64,000 bases of DNA from UBA7957 sp965224675 (lineage in GTDB: Bacteria > Pseudomonadota > Gammaproteobacteria > Granulosicoccales > Granulosicoccaceae): contig CBDDAA010000004.1 of assembly GCA_965224675.1 (NCBI GenBank), positions 2,542,001 to 2,606,000 of the forward strand, written 5' to 3'. A program made the translations under genes and the position numbers. This document shows positions 32,600 through 41,348 of this stretch, one piece after another. How positions within the stretch are numbered: the first letter of the stretch is position 1; each line of letters begins with the position of its first letter. Under the pieces are notes generated by a model. It made no database searches. It saw nothing but the letters and a program-made list of their open reading frames with translations, and was not told the DNA's origin.

Positions 32600-35179
32600 T
32601 TATCGGGCTACGCGAGTACTTGAACTGTAAATCACAATGCTAGTCGCGGCTTTACGCAGCATCGTTGGCGTATGCAAGACAATAAATTGATCCCCGTAGG
32701 CTTGCTTCATGCCTGTCATATTGCCATCTGCATCACGCTGGTTCTCAAGCTCGCCCAACATCCAGGGTTTTACAACCTTTAGTCGACCCACACCGCGCTC
32801 ACCGATAACGATGCGTTGATCACCCATCCAGAGCCCTGGCGCAGCGGTTTCAAAGTTGGGCACTTCCCAAATCGACCCCAAGTTGCCGTTCTGGGCCAAC
32901 TCGGTGGCAGGTATGCGATAGCACATCTTAAATTTCTCGGCCCACCGAGCCTGAGTCATCACCGTTCCGGACATGATGCCGTAGTTAGGCGAATGATAGC
33001 GATCCTGTTTGAGTACATTTTTGCGCATATCGAATGCGTGTATGAATTTGTCCCAGTGCTTAGCCACATCGACATCGGCGGAGTGGTCCAGATCAAACCT
33101 ACCCGCATTAGTGACATGACTGTATGACACCAGACAGGCAACAGCGTCCGGCTTAATGGGCTGTCCATCTTGAATGACTATGCTGATCTCGCCCAGGTTG
33201 TAGTCAAGCTTGTAATAGTTGCCACCTGGTTGATTGCCGGTCCCATCAAACTCGGTAAGCTCTGCACCGTCAAACATAACCGTGACTTTATTGGCTATAT
33301 TGCCAATTTGAGCACCCTGCAAATCATAAACGGAGCGAGGATGAGTGATCGGGAAATTAGCCAATGGAAAAATCTCCCTGGCACCATCAAAGGCAGCCCC
33401 TACATCCTCATTATTGACGGCGACAGCGCCGTATTCATCAGCCGAATGCAATATCTCATTAAAAATCTTTCCGTCAGTATCTTCGCCGATAATCCTCGAC
33501 GCGTTAACTCTGTTCTCTGCAACTACGTCCCAGTTTAAATGACCTGCGGCGGTTAAGTAACGCACCTCATCACTGACTTCAAATGCGAGTTTCTGCGGAA
33601 TCGGGAAAGCGGTCTCCATCTTTTGGATAACACCTGCTCGCCTAATAGCCTGCCCCTCGTAGATAGTGGTGTCGTTTTTACCCGGTGCAGAGGTGTCCCT
33701 GTAGCTATACGGAATGTTGTAAGCCGCATTAAATGGCGCGGTGTCTGACTGCACGAACTGCAATCCTATCAACGCATACAGCGCCTCACGAATGACGGTT
33801 CGTTGAAAGGTGGCCGGTACCTCCACCTCAGGCACAACACCCACACCGCTTGCCAACAATTTGTGTTCCCTGGCCAGGGCTTCGCCATGAATCGCATCAA
33901 AAGATGCGAGAACTTTTTCAGCCAACATTTTATTTTTCTTAGGTAGATGACCGCCGGTGGCCTCGTATCGCTCAGCATCCGACATATCGGTTATGCCAAG
34001 CCGTCGATCCGCAGTTTCCTGTAGTTTGTTAACCACGTTGTCAGTTATCAACTGAACACGAACAATGCCGTCCGGGGCGGTATAACCTATATGTGACAGC
34101 TTCTTCGCCGCACTCGTCGCCTCGGCATCGGCAACAAAGTGCTCAGCAAGCACTTGGGCAAAAACATCCGACACGTCCGCTGTGATCAAGCCGGCACTAC
34201 GCTCGGCCAGTGTTTTTTTCACCTCATCACCAATGCCGGATTTAGCAATAATATCAAGATAGATTTTTTGTTTTTCGTCCAGAGTTTCCATCAGTTTTTT
34301 TTCTGACGCAACCCTGTCCTTATCCCGCTTTTCCATCAAGGCATTGATGTCATCTTCGCTTAGAGTTTTTCCCTGCGTTGAAGGAATCTTGATGTCAATA
34401 GGATTGACGGAATGCTGCTCTGCCAGCGTTTTCCCCGTCGACTCAAACTGCACGACCAACTCCGATAGTGCCTTTTCATCATCACCTATGTTCTCAGCAA
34501 CCGTTTTGAAGGCATTAGTCAGTTGCGTAACAATCGCTTCAGCCAGTTTGAACGATTTAAGTTTATCAGAAAGGTGTTTTAAAAACGTATCCATTTTCTG
34601 TTGTGCCTCTAATGTAAGTTGTGTTATCAGACCGGGATGGAGCAGTACCGGATGTAGATCGCCATCTTGTTCAGCAAGCCTGACAGGGTCCAGCCGTTTA
34701 ATAACAGGTCGAGTGGTCAGAGCTGCACCCATTAACAGCGGACCATGTTCTTTGCGGGCCTCGTTATCTTTGTAGTTCTCCCAGTAATCTGCGCTCAGAT
34801 AACGAAAACCACGCTTTTGCACAGCCTCAACGCCATACTCTGTCCACTCCACCAGCGCCCGTAGCCGGTCGCCTTCAACTGACAGTTTTTTAACTTCACC
34901 CGCAGCACCTTTTGACGGTTCATGCGCGACATCAATAAAAATGTCTTGCCCATAGGTGCGGTTATTAAAATTATCCACCATCGACAGCAACATCGATGTT
35001 GAAATCTCAAAATCGCCATAACGCTGATCGTGGAATTTGCCGGTCCGAGTGAGTGTGACCCAGGTTGATTTTCGGCCGTCCTGCAGGTTCACATGCAGAG
35101 AACCCGGTAAACTGGTCAAGAATCGCACTGATTCAGTTTGCCCGGACTCACCGAGCTGGATACGTCGTGATTGATTCAT
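32600..35179 (-). CDS. Fused prohead protease and major capsid protein
   Basis: 859 residues. The first 180 match Mu I-like prohead proteases: DIFIDVAHEPSKGAAGEV with an active-site His, and RGFRYLSADYWENY with the Ser region. A coiled-coil, scaffold-like segment follows (about 195-330, Lys/Glu-rich). The C-terminal half (about 420-859) reads as a major capsid protein, with AFDGAREIFPLANFPITHP and RVNASRIIGED, and ends VIYSSSTRVAR. Usually these are two or three genes. Cleavage by its own protease would release the capsid subunit. A conserved 14-bp motif lies 51 bases upstream of the start. Confidence 0.75.
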   Translation of the reverse strand: MNQSRRIQLGESGQTESVRFLTSLPGSLHVNLQDGRKSTWVTLTRTGKFHDQRYGDFEISTSMLLSMVDNFNNRTYGQDIFIDVAHEPSKGAAGEVKKLSVEGDRLRALVEWTEYGVEAVQKRGFRYLSADYWENYKDNEARKEHGPLLMGAALTTRPVIKRLDPVRLAEQDGDLHPVLLHPGLITQLTLEAQQKMDTFLKHLSDKLKSFKLAEAIVTQLTNAFKTVAENIGDDEKALSELVVQFESTGKTLAEQHSVNPIDIKIPSTQGKTLSEDDINALMEKRDKDRVASEKKLMETLDEKQKIYLDIIAKSGIGDEVKKTLAERSAGLITADVSDVFAQVLAEHFVADAEATSAAKKLSHIGYTAPDGIVRVQLITDNVVNKLQETADRRLGITDMSDAERYEATGGHLPKKNKMLAEKVLASFDAIHGEALAREHKLLASGVGVVPEVEVPATFQRTVIREALYALIGLQFVQSDTAPFNAAYNIPYSYRDTSAPGKNDTTIYEGQAIRRAGVIQKMETAFPIPQKLAFEVSDEVRYLTAAGHLNWDVVAENRVNASRIIGEDTDGKIFNEILHSADEYGAVAVNNEDVGAAFDGAREIFPLANFPITHPRSVYDLQGAQIGNIANKVTVMFDGAELTEFDGTGNQPGGNYYKLDYNLGEISIVIQDGQPIKPDAVACLVSYSHVTNAGRFDLDHSADVDVAKHWDKFIHAFDMRKNVLKQDRYHSPNYGIMSGTVMTQARWAEKFKMCYRIPATELAQNGNLGSIWEVPNFETAAPGLWMGDQRIVIGERGVGRLKVVKPWMLGELENQRDADGNMTGMKQAYGDQFIVLHTPTMLRKAATSIVIYSSSTRVAR

Positions 35180-35229
35180 TGCTTGAGCACAGAATGACTG
35201 TATTTTGCAATGTAATCGACGGGAAACTG

Positions 35230-35243
35230 TTTTTGAATGGACG
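35230..35243 (-). promoter_or_regulatory. Late-operon motif, copy 1
   Basis: CGTCCATTCAAAAA on the minus strand, 51 bases before the protease-capsid gene. The flanks match copy 2 (CAGTTTCCC follows in both) and copy 3 (GTAAT precedes). It probably marks a late promoter or activator site. Confidence 0.6.
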
Positions 35244-35257
35244 GATTACGTGGCTGG

Positions 35258-35650
35258 CTATCTTGGGCCGAATAAATAGACGGCACAACAATACAGGTTG
35301 CGCAACGGAAAGCGAGTGAGTTTGATTTCTTTGCAGTATTCCCTGTGCGCCTTGTTTGGTTGTATATTCAAGTCAGCAGCAAATTGAATAAGCGCGTCAC
35401 GGATGAAAAAAGCACGATAAGTTGAAGGCAGGTTTGTCCCTGGAATTATTTTACCGTCTGGCGGTCCGATATAACCAAGATTAAGAATCAGAATTTTTGG
35501 CGAATTGCCATCCACCGCATAACCTTGTTTAACTGTCGCCAAGCCGGTACGAGCAATACAGAACCACTCATTGCCGAACTCAACACCTCTAACCCAAGTC
35601 TGGTACACCTCATCGCGAGGCAATACCCACCTATAAGATTTCTTTGCCAC
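35258..35650 (-). CDS. DUF1353-like phage protein
   Basis: 130 residues. VRGVEFGNEWFCIARTGLAT, KQGYAVDGNSPK and the later AFFIRDALIQF resemble DUF1353 proteins, found near lysis modules of phages. The presence of conserved His/Asp positions suggests a hydrolase-like fold but no activity is established. It overlaps the membrane protein gene upstream by 20 bases. Confidence 0.62.
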   Translation of the reverse strand: MAKKSYRWVLPRDEVYQTWVRGVEFGNEWFCIARTGLATVKQGYAVDGNSPKILILNLGYIGPPDGKIIPGTNLPSTYRAFFIRDALIQFAADLNIQPNKAHREYCKEIKLTRFPLRNLYCCAVYLFGPR

Positions 35651-35900
35651 GCAACTGCGCTATCAGAAGAACAAAAACAAATACATAAAACCCCGTCTCT
35701 CGTAGCGTCAGTAATATTTCAGGACGGTGATACCAAGGTGATAAATTCGCGGCCAAACCTAGCAACATCGACACCGCAATCATGGCAAGCCATAATCGTG
35801 AGGCTCCGCGTTTGTACCTGGCATGGATCGTCAAACAATAAAATATCAACGCAACAACAATAAGCACAAGCCAGGAATTAAATTGCATAAGAAAATTCAT
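35631..35900 (-). CDS. Small membrane protein, three spans (holin-like)
   Basis: 89 residues with hydrophobic segments at about 8-24 (LVLIVVALIFYCLTI), 36-54 (LWLAMIAVSMLLGLAANL) and 65-83. Size and topology fit a class I holin; it lies with another membrane protein and the DUF1353-like gene in a possible second lysis module. Function inferred from topology only. Confidence 0.6.
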   Translation of the reverse strand: MNFLMQFNSWLVLIVVALIFYCLTIHARYKRGASRLWLAMIAVSMLLGLAANLSPWYHRPEILLTLRETGFYVFVFVLLIAQLRGKEIL

Positions 35901-36226
35901 AATCCACCTTTTCGGAAAAACTCAATGATTCGACCGATCTTCACTTTCTTTAACAGCTCCAATTTATCCTGAGCAGCCTGCAATATATACCAGGCTGCAA
36001 ATGCCAGTGCCGCAGCAACAAAAACCCGGGTGTCATTGTCCGTAGGCCACCCATGCCAATCAATTAACGGCTTTGTAGCAACTACCGATGAAAGGAAGCC
36101 TACCCCACCACGCAGAAGGGCTTCGGTAATTGCAGGTCTGGAAATAGCCAGCATTAGAAACACACCGATTAATGCACCAACGGCGGTGATTTTATCAGCT
36201 AATAAAATAGTCATTCTGACCGACAC
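35897..36226 (-). CDS. Small membrane protein (holin-like)
   Basis: 109 residues with spans at about 15-35 (AVGALIGVFLMLAISRPAI), 38-52 and 68-85 (VFVAAALAFAAWYILQA), then a basic tail (KKVKIGRIIEFFRKGG). It resembles putative holins of siphoviruses. It overlaps the next membrane protein by four bases. Confidence 0.6.
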   Translation of the reverse strand: MSVRMTILLADKITAVGALIGVFLMLAISRPAITEALLRGGVGFLSSVVATKPLIDWHGWPTDNDTRVFVAAALAFAAWYILQAAQDKLELLKKVKIGRIIEFFRKGGL

Positions 36227-36241
36227 GTTTAATCAAAAGAC

Positions 36242-36421
36242 TTAAACTAAAGAATCAGGCGACGGCTGATTGGTTCTGTTTTTTTCGACGTCGCACTTCT
36301 CAATAGCTTTTATAACTAATGCCGATTGCACAACGATCTGGGCGCCCATCACTTTGACTCCAGCGTCAACTAATATTTTCAGCGTGTGAAACGCATCATC
36401 ATTTAACTGCAGATTATTCAT
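36242..36421 (-). CDS. 59-residue phage protein
   Basis: ATG 36419-36421 opens MNNLQLNDDAFHTLKILVDA and a short helix-rich protein ending PSPDSLV at TAA 36242. A purine-rich GAGA lies seven bases upstream. It fills the space between the repeat protein gene and the holin-like genes on the same strand. Function unknown. Confidence 0.6.
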   Translation of the reverse strand: MNNLQLNDDAFHTLKILVDAGVKVMGAQIVVQSALVIKAIEKCDVEKNRTNQPSPDSLV

Positions 36422-36451
36422 AATAATCTCTATAAGGATAATCCAAGCTGT

Positions 36452-37192
36452 TTAGACAACTACTTTAGCAAAAAAATCGCCATTACCGTCGTTGGTACAA
36501 TATAGGGCGCCAGCTACCAAGCCGCCGACAACCGCCGCCGCATTGTTTAAAAATTCGGGTATTTTCGTGCCACCTCCAGCGGCAAGAATAATGTTTTTTG
36601 TCAGTCCCGACGGTAACCCCGTAACAGACCCCCCTACAATTGTGTTGTTATCACCGTCAACTATTCCTCTACCTGTATTATAGCCAATGGTCGTATTCCC
36701 AGAGCCATCGGTTATGTCATAACCAGAGGCATAACCAACACATGTCCAGTTGCCGCCTGTTGCATTGCTATAACCTGCGTACATGCCAAGCGCCGTCCAA
36801 CTGGATCCAGAGGTATTACTATTGCCCGCGTACATGCCAAGCGCCGTCCAGTCTGACCCATCAATGTTGGAGGAGCCTGCACTACGCCCAATCGCAGTCC
36901 AGCTACTGCCTGACACGTTAGCTGCACCGGCATATGCACCAATCGCAGTCCAATTTGATCCATTAACATTAAGGCGGCCCGCGTTGCGACCAAATGCCGA
37001 CCAGTTTGAGCCATCAACATTTGCACTACCTGCTGATGCACCGATAGCGGTCCACGCCGACGCAGAATCAACATTAAAAGCCGCGCTACCGAAACCGATC
37101 CTGTCTCCGTGAGATTTTGATTCCTGAAAGTTCTCATCCATCTCAGCATGAGATAATGCTGAATTTTTTAACGCACGGGTTGTAATAGTCAT
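36452..37192 (-). CDS. Repeat-rich head fibre/decoration-type protein
   Basis: 246 residues. After a 35-residue N-terminus beginning MTITTRALKNSALSHAEM come about eight 18-residue repeats of the form (N/S)WTAIGxYAGxxNVxGS. The regular Trp, Gly and Ala spacing resembles the stacked coils of trimeric adhesin heads (YadA-like) and phage tail fibres. A C-terminal cap follows (KIPEFLNNAAAVVGGLVAG). It lies among head genes, so a capsid or neck fibre is likely; a receptor-binding fibre is the alternative. Confidence 0.65.
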   Translation of the reverse strand: MTITTRALKNSALSHAEMDENFQESKSHGDRIGFGSAAFNVDSASAWTAIGASAGSANVDGSNWSAFGRNAGRLNVNGSNWTAIGAYAGAANVSGSSWTAIGRSAGSSNIDGSDWTALGMYAGNSNTSGSSWTALGMYAGYSNATGGNWTCVGYASGYDITDGSGNTTIGYNTGRGIVDGDNNTIVGGSVTGLPSGLTKNIILAAGGGTKIPEFLNNAAAVVGGLVAGALYCTNDGNGDFFAKVVV

Positions 37193-37206
37193 GCTGCTTA
37201 ACCTAT

Positions 37207-37407
37207 TTAGAGGCAGACAACGCTGCCGTTTTCCACATAATTTACCGCAACGTAGTCAACTAACAAATAGTGTAGCGACTCCGGCATTTGATAAAAACAA
37301 TCATCGGTGTTGAGCTTGTAGATGTTTCCTGCCGACGTATCGACACTATCGCAGCTTGCAGCAACAGGCACCGCAGAAACAGACCCGGACAGGCATTCAT
37401 TTAACAC
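37207..37407 (-). CDS. Small hypothetical protein
   Basis: 66 residues from a GTG start that overlaps the stop of the previous gene. It has four Cys and a tyrosine-rich middle (CFYQMPESLHYLLVDYVAVN) and ends VENGSVVCL. No family recognised; the overlap supports expression with the upstream gene. Confidence 0.5.
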   Translation of the reverse strand: MLNECLSGSVSAVPVAASCDSVDTSAGNIYKLNTDDCFYQMPESLHYLLVDYVAVNYVENGSVVCL

Positions 37408-37775
37408 ACGTGCTCACTATACGAGTGAGCACGGCCAGTATGTTCCAAATGCCCGCCAATTAATCGATAATTAAAATCAGCACCTGTTAGTCTGAGTTTT
37501 TCAATAAAACCCGATATTTTTATGGCCTCCGTTGGGCCTGCGGTTAGGTTTATGTTCACAGCATTTTTAATTGGCTGATAGCCTATGTCACTTAAGGCAC
37601 CAGGATCGTCAGCGCCCTCACGTGTATCGCTTGGGACTAACATCTCAACGGTGACAAAACCAGACCCCCAGGTGGAGAGTTGCAATACTGAAGTATGATC
37701 ATATTCAAGCTCTCGCATATCAATAATATGCTCACCCGTTAGCCCGATTCCTCGTTTAAAAAAATTAATTGGCAT
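37401..37775 (-). CDS. Hypothetical structural-region protein
   Basis: 124 residues, beta-rich: LTGEHIIDMRELEYDHTSVL, GFVTVEMLVPSDT and LTGADFNYRLIGGHLEHTG. Possibly a capsid decoration protein by position, before the fibre-like repeat protein; no family recognised. Confidence 0.55.
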   Translation of the reverse strand: MPINFFKRGIGLTGEHIIDMRELEYDHTSVLQLSTWGSGFVTVEMLVPSDTREGADDPGALSDIGYQPIKNAVNINLTAGPTEAIKISGFIEKLRLTGADFNYRLIGGHLEHTGRAHSYSEHVC

Positions 37776-37779
37776 CGTA

Positions 37780-38184
37780 TTAGGTCATTGCATCATCGAC
37801 ATCAGTCGGCAATGCCTCCGTTGAATAGTTTTTTGTAATCATGCCTTCAAGTAACGGAATTAGGTTGCTCAATAGAGAAGCGTGGTACTGTGCAATCAGA
37901 CCTTGGGCTGTTCCAGTAGGCTCCAGATTATCCGGTACAGGTATGTCCTCTGCGTAAAATACCGCAATATTCTTTGCAGTGGTGCCAGTCTCGTAGATCC
38001 GCGTAACGGCAACCCTTAAATCTCTATCGGATGGGATAAATAATTTTACTTTTTTCCCTCCACCCAACATATCTACAACAACCGAACCACCGCCGTCAAC
38101 TGCGATTGCCAGCGTCGTTTGCGGCAAAGATTTGTTGTCATTAGGGAGCCAGTGCTCACCGTCGGTGTACCGGGGTGTGGACAT
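37780..38184 (-). CDS. Hypothetical structural-region protein
   Basis: 134 residues, MSTPRYTDGEHWLPNDNKSL onward, with beta strands VVVDMLGGGKKVKLFIPSD and LRVAVTRIYETGTTAKN. It opens the second late operon, 50 bases after the conserved 14-bp motif. No family recognised. Confidence 0.58.
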   Translation of the reverse strand: MSTPRYTDGEHWLPNDNKSLPQTTLAIAVDGGGSVVVDMLGGGKKVKLFIPSDRDLRVAVTRIYETGTTAKNIAVFYAEDIPVPDNLEPTGTAQGLIAQYHASLLSNLIPLLEGMITKNYSTEALPTDVDDAMT

Positions 38185-38205
38185 TAAACGCGGACCTAGC
38201 CAAAT

Positions 38206-38406
38206 TTAAAGTAGACTAGCAAGTGGGAAACTGTTTTTGAATGGACGTTTTACAGGGTAAGCGGGTATTGACAGGGATAGCTGAGTCGAGTGACGGAGCA
38301 TGGACGTCCTAAACTCAAATTCATAACCTCTTTCATTATGCCATGAGAGGCTTTTTGCTTCATCAGCGGGTTTAATGACGCCATCATATAACACCAGCCC
38401 TCTCAA
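38206..38406 (-). CDS. Doubtful 66-residue reading frame
   Basis: Starts at a TTG and reads MRGLVLYDGVIKPADEAKS, then SWHNERGYEFEFR. The first 40 residues look protein-like, but the last 15 are simply the translation of the late-operon motif. Either a short gene runs through the promoter or the frame is fortuitous. Confidence 0.25.
   Translation of the reverse strand: MRGLVLYDGVIKPADEAKSLSWHNERGYEFEFRTSMLRHSTQLSLSIPAYPVKRPFKNSFPLASLL
38234..38247 (-). promoter_or_regulatory. Late-operon motif, copy 2
   Basis: CGTCCATTCAAAAA on the minus strand, 50 bases before the gene starting at 38184, nearly the same distance as copy 1. A TACTTT box lies 20 bases downstream. Copies 1 and 2 share 23 identical bases. 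Confidence 0.6.
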
Positions 38407-39448
38407 ATCTAGGTTTTAGTTTTTCCCATGTCGTTAAAATCTGATTCTCGCGCAAATGCCCTGACCGGAGCAGACGCGCTTTGTTTCTGCCGTTCAATAT
38501 CGCTGTTTGATCGTTATAAGAGCGACCCAGCAGCCAGTCGATACGATTTATTTTACCACCCCTGTCTTCTGCCGAAATTTCATCATTAAAAACAGCTTCC
38601 TCAAAAGATAATGTATCCGGATGAGCTGGCCAGGGCGATTTCCCACGAGGATAAACACCTGACCCCAGGCCATAGCGATTGACGTTTGCATGCATATCAC
38701 AGACATCAACACGCGGATGCCTGGGTGATAACAAAAATCGAGTCCCGACGACGTCGGGATGCTCAAAAGCAGACTCACGGTAAGCCACACCATACGCTCG
38801 GTTGATTTCGGTGCGAAACACGCGCAACGCATTCGCATAAGCACTGTCCGCATCAATTAAAGCCGATGACGCCGCAGTACTCACCGAACTCACCTGCGCC
38901 GCCGCCATATTGATCCGCAAGTCTTGCGGTACCGGCCGGCCTCGCTCGACAAACTCACTCGCCGCTTCACTGGCACCCTGCCCACGCACCACAGCCTGCG
39001 TAACCGCTCGATTAACCAGCTCAGTCGCTGAGTTATTCAAGCGCCAAAGCCGCTCAGACAGCTGGATGCCATCATCCGCAACAAACGAGACAACGAACCT
39101 GACGGCATCATCGGACAACACCGATAAACGCCCCACATTGATTTCAGTTGACCAAACACCAACCCCAATACCCGACGCTTCGCGCAACCCTGCACCCAGC
39201 AGCTCGTCTCTGGATGCATTCAAAGCAGCCAGCCTGGTGTCTATCTGCTCGAGTAATTGGCGTAGAACATCCAGCCGGATAGACTCTGCGCCGAAGGCAT
39301 AGGCCCGTATATCCGAGACAATCAGGTCACGAGCGTTGAAATAGAGGTTTTTTAAATCGCTCAGGTAACGCCTATCAAGCGTCAGGACGTTTTTCTGTGC
39401 TGATTTAGTTGCGTTTTTAATCCTGGCTCGCGTTTGTGCTGTTGTCAT
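38384..39448 (-). CDS. Phage head morphogenesis protein, Mu F-like
   Basis: About 354 residues from MTTAQTRARIKN. Helical N-terminal two thirds, then the conserved C-terminal domain: VFRTEINRAYGVAYRESAF, followed by SPRHPRVDVCDMHANVNRYG and WPAHPDTLSF, the Cys/His-rich signature of Mu gpF/SPP1 gp7 minor head proteins. It acts inside the prohead near the portal. An in-frame start 22 codons earlier is possible but would run into the upstream gene. Confidence 0.75.
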   Translation of the reverse strand: MTTAQTRARIKNATKSAQKNVLTLDRRYLSDLKNLYFNARDLIVSDIRAYAFGAESIRLDVLRQLLEQIDTRLAALNASRDELLGAGLREASGIGVGVWSTEINVGRLSVLSDDAVRFVVSFVADDGIQLSERLWRLNNSATELVNRAVTQAVVRGQGASEAASEFVERGRPVPQDLRINMAAAQVSSVSTAASSALIDADSAYANALRVFRTEINRAYGVAYRESAFEHPDVVGTRFLLSPRHPRVDVCDMHANVNRYGLGSGVYPRGKSPWPAHPDTLSFEEAVFNDEISAEDRGGKINRIDWLLGRSYNDQTAILNGRNKARLLRSGHLRENQILTTWEKLKPRFERAGVI

Positions 39449-39482
39449 AAAAAGCCTTTTCGTCGATCTTGTGATCACCGCA

Positions 39483-39653
39483 CTAGTCACTGCGGAATAC
39501 AACAGGGTATCCATTCATTGTCGGTGCGTGACGTCGACACCGACCAATCCCTTTTTCAATCGACTTCAGTTCGAGCTCTTTTTCAACAAACCACATGCAT
39601 ATGGCGCACTTCATGTTCGATGATCTGTGCTTCCAATTATCAGTTGAATTCAT
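39483..39653 (-). pseudogene. Small Cys/His protein truncated by an amber codon
   Basis: From ATG 39651-39653 the frame reads MNSTDNWKHRSSNMKCAICM, then GRCRRHAPTMNGYPVVFRSD and TAG (39483-39485). In frame past the stop comes CGDHKIDEKAF. Phage proteins of this kind end in a WCG motif whose Cys completes a metal site, so TGG has probably become TAG, removing the last ligand. The start overlaps the stop of the N4 Gp49-like gene by one base (TGATG). Function unknown. Confidence 0.6.
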
Positions 39654-39976
39654 CAAAAATCGCCTCTTTTAAGATTCCTCATCACATACATTTTTTGCTT
39701 CAGTAAGTAACCTTCCAAAGCCCATATCTTATTTTTTGCCTTGTTTTTCGCAATCTTCCGCCCCAGTTCTGAATCGAAATTCTCAGGACTAGCACAAGCA
39801 CTTTCTCCAGTTACGGTAAATCCATTTTCAAGGGTCAGGCAACAAATGGTTAATTGGGTGCTTTCAAAAACATGAAAGTCCTCTGCAACAACGATTTCTT
39901 CAATTCGTTGAGCAGTGATTCTTGGTGCTGTAAGTCTTTTTTCATTTATTTCGCTTTCTACTTCCTGATTGTTCAT
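39653..39976 (-). CDS. N4 Gp49/Sf6 gene 66 family protein
   Basis: About 107 residues from ATG 39974-39976 with AAGGG six bases upstream. The core LTLENGFTVTGESACASPEN followed by FDSELGRKIAKNKAKNKIW is the signature of this family of small phage proteins, whose function is unknown. It lies between portal and head protein genes and overlaps the small Cys/His gene by one base. Confidence 0.78.
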   Translation of the reverse strand: MNNQEVESEINEKRLTAPRITAQRIEEIVVAEDFHVFESTQLTICCLTLENGFTVTGESACASPENFDSELGRKIAKNKAKNKIWALEGYLLKQKMYVMRNLKRGDF

Positions 39977-39989
39977 TATTGACCCTTCT

Positions 39990-41348
39990 TTAAGTGGTGC
40001 CACGCGTGGATATAGTCGTCGCCGATTCGCCTTTAGGCGCATTACCAGGAGTGACACTAACCGTCGGATTTTTCACCCTCGCAATGTTATTGGGGTCAGG
40101 GTACGGATCCCGACTCTTCGCCTCGGCTTTTCGCTGCTCCCGCTCTTTCTCCGGATCCAGCCCCGCCGTGCGTAAAACCGTTTCCTCACTGGCCGCCAAA
40201 GCCTGAAACTTCAGTGCCCTATCCGCCGCCTGGTTCGGCGTCTCAGTCCGACGTTCTTTAAACCCGATCATTGCCTCTTCACCATTCGGATCGATCCCCT
40301 GCAACAGCAAATCCAGACGAAAACCGAATTCGTAAGCGCTCGCCAGTGTGTCCTGTAGCGAGTCGATCTCCTCAAAGTACTCTTTCTTGAGATCTTCGAG
40401 AATGTCACGACTAAGGTCATTGATGTATCCGAAAAGGGCTTTGCCGCCCGGTGCGCTGGTAAAAAACGTATCGAGAAGATGCGTAATATCATCGATATCC
40501 GCAAGATTCGCCGCACCCTGAATGCCTGTAACACCACCTCGCTTACTCGAATAGAAGTCTGTTTTGACATCTGATTTATCCTGCTCGACTTTCTCTTGAT
40601 ATGCCTCCAGCTCTGGCTCACCGGCCCCTTCAAGCACGTGAGACAGACGCATAGGGGCGCGTTCCCGACGATGTATTACCAAGTCCTCCTCCGTCATCGT
40701 CAATTTTTTCCAAATCGTCCGGGATGCATCCAGCCACGGACGGCCCAGGCAACCCTGGTCATCAAAGTTATCCGGATCCAGTCTGGCAACCGTCAATTGC
40801 CAGAAGGCAAATTTCGCAATAACCAACCCCTGTATAAAATCGTGCTGCTCCCAGCAGGCCGACATATCTTTAAATTGACCGTTGATATCGGTCCGGGGAA
40901 TCAGCGTATCGGTCGGCATCCTAACCGCTGATCGCACACGCCTCTGATTATCCAACACCCACTGCAACGGCAAATTACCCTCCATCAGCAAACCCCGGCA
41001 GTCCGATTGCAGTTTCTGTGGATTATTCAACCCCAGCTTGCGCTCAAAATTAGACCAGGCTTTGTGTATTTTTTTATTTGTCGTCGGCAGCGTGCAAGCC
41101 AAACCGCCCTTGGTTGACGACCGGGCCATCTTCGAGTGGATACGTTTAACACGCGGATCCAGCCGATCAAACTCCCGAATATCCAGGATGACCGCCCGTA
41201 ACTCCGGATCAACCCACATCTGCCGAAATAGCTGATCCATGCGATTTTCTGGCGTCTGTCGATAACCGATCTCACTTGATGGCTCACGTTTTGCAGTGGG
41301 TCCGGACGAAGTGCCGGTTCGGCGCAGTTCAAAGCCTAAAAATTTCAT
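39990..41348 (-). CDS. Portal protein
   Basis: 452 residues, after the large terminase and overlapping it by four bases. The sequence is helical with EIGYRQTPENRMDQLFRQMW near the start and DTLASAYEFGFRLDLLLQGI near the end, in line with a portal of the DUF935/p35 broad type. The portal forms the dodecameric ring through which DNA is packed. The assignment relies largely on size and position. Confidence 0.72.
   Translation of the reverse strand: MKFLGFELRRTGTSSGPTAKREPSSEIGYRQTPENRMDQLFRQMWVDPELRAVILDIREFDRLDPRVKRIHSKMARSSTKGGLACTLPTTNKKIHKAWSNFERKLGLNNPQKLQSDCRGLLMEGNLPLQWVLDNQRRVRSAVRMPTDTLIPRTDINGQFKDMSACWEQHDFIQGLVIAKFAFWQLTVARLDPDNFDDQGCLGRPWLDASRTIWKKLTMTEEDLVIHRRERAPMRLSHVLEGAGEPELEAYQEKVEQDKSDVKTDFYSSKRGGVTGIQGAANLADIDDITHLLDTFFTSAPGGKALFGYINDLSRDILEDLKKEYFEEIDSLQDTLASAYEFGFRLDLLLQGIDPNGEEAMIGFKERRTETPNQAADRALKFQALAASEETVLRTAGLDPEKEREQRKAEAKSRDPYPDPNNIARVKNPTVSVTPGNAPKGESATTISTRGTT

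Noticed and set aside
4769..39653. Stop codon reassignment or selenocysteine in the phage
   Set aside because: TGA, TAG and TAA each interrupt a gene, most genes use all stops normally, and no selenocysteine hairpin was seen; decay explains this better.
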